Below the pieces are notes generated by a model, which had not been told where the DNA came from, ran no database searches, and worked only from the letters and a program-made list of their open reading frames with translations. From Parietichytrium sp. I65-24A (lineage: Eukaryota; Sar; Bigyra; Thraustochytrida; Thraustochytriidae), in assembly GCA_012862575.1 (NCBI GenBank), contig BLSF01000049.1:1-64000 (forward strand): a DNA stretch of 64,000 nucleotides, given 5' to 3'. Shown here piece by piece: positions 61,722 to 64,000 of this stretch (positions are counted from its first letter, which is position 1; each line of letters begins with the position of its first letter). Position numbers and translations under genes: made by a program.

Positions 61722-62678
61722 ATGGCCGACTTTAATTGGCTCCCGGTTCATGCGGGCTTGATAGGGGCTGGGCTCTTCGCCCTCGGGCACCTGGCGTCCA
61801 TGCGATATACTGCCTTGAATGCGATTGAAGTCGGGAAGCGGACATTTATGGATTATCTGGCATATGGAAACTTGCTGTGCTCGTCGCTCTTCATCATCTG
61901 TATTTTGCCGCTGCTCGTTGCAGGTGCTCATTCGGATGGATCGTGCCTGATCATACTCCTGCTTTGCCTGGCTTTCTACATCGCCGCAAAGTTTCTCGGC
62001 TATTTGGTGCTGATGGAAAGAGCGTATCTCATACACAACTTCCGTGATCCCGAGCCACGCATGACTCATCAGGTCTATCGGGCAAATTTTTGCATTATTG
62101 TAATCTACGTTGCGCTTCTCCTGTGGGTTCTCACAACGGTTGGGGCGAACATATCTGTAACGCCAGACAGCAGCGGTGAAGAGGAAGGCGTCTGCGTACT
62201 TACGTTTGGGAGTGAGCCGATGACTTACCTCACCACTTTTGACGCACTTTGCGGGGTGCTTTTGACCTCGGAGTTTATAGTCCCCTTACTGCAAGGGATG
62301 CGATCGGTTCAGCCCTTGGCAACAACTGCATCCTCCAACTCGAACCTAGTAATGCAAAGCCAGCTAAGGCGATGCGTGTTGGGTTCTCTCATTACATTTT
62401 CGTCCTCCATCTTGAACTTGGGCCAAATAAGCATACATGGGCAACAGCTGTCCCACCACTGCCTCTTCTTCTGCTTTATTGATCTCTTCGCAAACATGAT
62501 AGCTTCGCACATCATGGTGCCATACACCAGACGATCAGATAGGAGGGCGAGCGCCACCACGAGAGCCTCTTCGGTTACGGCGATGCACCGACGCACCAGT
62601 GCGTGCTCGGAGGCTTCCGAACGTCCTTTTGGCGATGTTTACACTTCAAACGAGGCGTGGGGCATCTCTGGGGTCTAG
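61722..62678 (+). CDS. Seven-span receptor-like membrane protein B
   Basis: ATG 61722 (MADFNWLPVHAG) opens 318 residues with seven hydrophobic helices at about 9-29, 44-68, 75-106, 119-140, 166-190, 213-237 and 244-264, and a Ser/Thr/Arg-rich tail of about 55 residues. Helix 3 is followed by MERAYLIHNF, which recalls the E/DRY triplet of rhodopsin-like and cAMP-like receptors. There is a short extracellular loop with a single Cys (EEEGVCVLTF). The tail has many phosphorylatable Ser and Thr residues, as receptors do. The start MADF and the plan match the divergent neighbour at 60588 in outline, though sequence identity is low. A G-protein-coupled role is inference only. Confidence 0.8.
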   Translation: MADFNWLPVHAGLIGAGLFALGHLASMRYTALNAIEVGKRTFMDYLAYGNLLCSSLFIICILPLLVAGAHSDGSCLIILLLCLAFYIAAKFLGYLVLMERAYLIHNFRDPEPRMTHQVYRANFCIIVIYVALLLWVLTTVGANISVTPDSSGEEEGVCVLTFGSEPMTYLTTFDALCGVLLTSEFIVPLLQGMRSVQPLATTASSNSNLVMQSQLRRCVLGSLITFSSSILNLGQISIHGQQLSHHCLFFCFIDLFANMIASHIMVPYTRRSDRRASATTRASSVTAMHRRTSACSEASERPFGDVYTSNEAWGISGV

Positions 62679-63891
62679 AGACCCGACCCCTTCAAGTCAG
62701 CAAACCCATTTCCCGGAAGACACGCGCCCTATTTCGGCCCAAGCAAGCCCATGTCTTACCGGGCAGTCCAGAAAAAAGCAATGCGGTCCTTCTTGAACCT
62801 ATTGGAGACTTGCGCCAGCGATGATGTAGTCGTGCTCGTGTTTTCATCTATTGTTTCCATGAGAATGTCGCTCTGCATCAAGTCGTGGGAGCAACTATGT
62901 GACAGGAAGATGCAAAAGCCCACCATGCTAGATTTCCCTCATGTGCTCTACTCACTCCGCGTCTGGCTAATCTACCTTCTCGCTTCCGAGCCGTGCTCGA
63001 TTTGCGACCTGTGGACGTGGACTGAAGCTCTAGAAAAGCTGCTTGTGGATTCTGAGATTGGCCCGCATTAATTTCGTTTGTGCCTTTGCGTCCAATCTCT
63101 CCCAATACACTTGGTAGAGTGAATATTTTCTTGTGCATTAAAATTAAATGAAGAAATTTACAGTTGATTCGAGCACATTTTATGTTGTTCTGTTTCCCAA
63201 ACGAATTCTGAGTAGTATTGAGAGCGAAACCAGTGAATGAGTTGTTTTGACTGTACAAAGGAAGGAACACAACTGGGACCAAATTTGGTAACGACAGAAT
63301 AAGTACAAGTCGAATCAGTCGAACCTTGGCAAGTTGGAAACAGGGATGATGACACCGCGTCGCTGTTTGGACGAATGGCCAACGTCACGCCATGAATGGA
63401 AACAGCAGGAAGAGGGCAGGTTTGCGGTGTTTGTAGTACCATTTCTGTTCACACGAGACACTGGAGAGACCTGGGATCTGCCGTCACATAGAAACACTTA
63501 AAAAGCCAATGTAATGCCCCACCTGCTCCCGGAGCTCCGTCATGAGCCATAGCTTCTAAAGAAAATACAAACAGCGCTGTCCATCAGAATGGTTTCTTTC
63601 TTTATCTTCGGCGTTCCATCAGCTGCGCCAGAAGCCACTTAACTTTGTGTGTTTCAAACTCTTTTCTTTGCTACCACATATATACTTAATCTCCGTTGAA
63701 TTTCTTTTCTTATTGCTCATAAAGTTTTAAAATTGAATGACTGTGTAACATCGTTCAAGATTATACGCTTTAACAAATGCGCTGACGAAAGCTTGCTCTC
63801 CTTCCCGTCCGCGGCAACTCCTTGAGAATGGACGTTTTGACTTAGTCGCTATGCTCGTAGACTTCGCCACTCCAAATTCCAAGAGGTTCGG
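62679..63891. other. Downstream region with one small candidate frame
   Basis: Apart from the candidate at 62751-63071 I see no gene. Several short minus frames between 63158 and 63500 are not protein-like. Confidence 0.5.
62751..63071 (+). CDS. Small uncharacterised protein candidate
   Basis: ATG 62751 (MSYRAVQKKAMRSFLNLLET) gives 106 residues with balanced composition, mostly helical, with a Trp/Cys-rich end (SEPCSICDLWTWTEAL). It lies 72 bases after the seven-span gene on the same strand. It may be a small gene, a 3' exon, or an open frame in a UTR. No family recognised. Confidence 0.3.
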   Translation: MSYRAVQKKAMRSFLNLLETCASDDVVVLVFSSIVSMRMSLCIKSWEQLCDRKMQKPTMLDFPHVLYSLRVWLIYLLASEPCSICDLWTWTEALEKLLVDSEIGPH

Positions 63892-63999
63892 TTACTTGGC
63901 TCTGCCTTCGCAAACACAGCAAATGTGCACTGAGTTTCCACTCCCAACCACCACTGTATCCGAGTAATGGCATTCCTCCTCAATCGAACCTTCCACCGA
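63892..63999 (-). CDS. Possible 3' end of a minus-strand gene (partial)
   Basis: From the right edge a minus frame stays open for 35 codons and stops at TAA (63894-63892). It is rich in Cys, Val and Glu (SIEEECHYSDTVVV; HICCVCEGRAK). It could be the last exon of a gene beyond the window. The plus strand has a short open frame over the same bases, so support is weak. Confidence 0.22.
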   Translation of the reverse strand, partial: SVEGSIEEECHYSDTVVVGSGNSVHICCVCEGRAK

Positions 64000-64000
64000 T

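Overview
The window is nuclear DNA from a eukaryote, most likely a unicellular alga or protist. Genes lie singly on both strands with no operon structure. Many are interrupted by short GT-AG introns of about 70-300 bases. The products are eukaryotic housekeeping proteins: SRP receptor beta, COG4, V-ATPase proteolipid, NAC alpha, a CCDC124-like ribosome factor, kinesin and an HDAC. A photosynthetic lineage is suggested, not proven, by an EDR2-type PH/START/DUF1336 protein, a calponin-homology kinesin-14, a SOUL protein and a WS/DGAT-like acyltransferase. A mesophilic unicellular red alga would fit, but I cannot fix the species. I see no tRNA, rRNA, CRISPR, phage or intact transposon.

Layout. 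1-9 kb: the tail of a plus-strand gene, a four-span membrane protein whose frame looks broken by sequence errors, an archaemetzincin relative without its zinc helix, SRP receptor beta, a second four-span membrane protein, a relic of the COG4 3' end, and COG4. 10-21 kb: a mitochondrial ATPase-inhibitor-like protein, a pfkB sugar or nucleoside kinase, an orphan protein, an APH-fold phosphotransferase and a membrane-anchored acyltransferase. 21-35 kb: a giant WD40/fibronectin-III protein, a metallothionein-like protein with a C-terminal membrane anchor, an ITGK-repeat protein, a CCDC124-like protein, SOUL, V-ATPase subunit c and a small coiled-coil protein. 35-50 kb: a large TMEM185/LNR-like membrane protein, ADPRM, a RING-H2 ligase, the EDR2-like lipid-binding protein and an ankyrin-HDAC fusion. 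51-64 kb: a seven-repeat RPEL protein, NAC alpha, a CH-domain kinesin-14 and a divergent pair of seven-span receptor-like genes.

The genes do not form one pathway. Several touch the secretory system (SRP receptor, COG4, V-ATPase, EDR2-like) and the cytoskeleton (RPEL, kinesin). The intergenic DNA is long and rich in microsatellites. A purine-rich (GA)n or (GAAA)n tract on the coding strand just upstream of start codons recurs at many genes. The most novel item is the 116-residue, 27-cysteine metallothionein-like protein with a tail anchor, encoded in two exons at 25676-26126 (minus).
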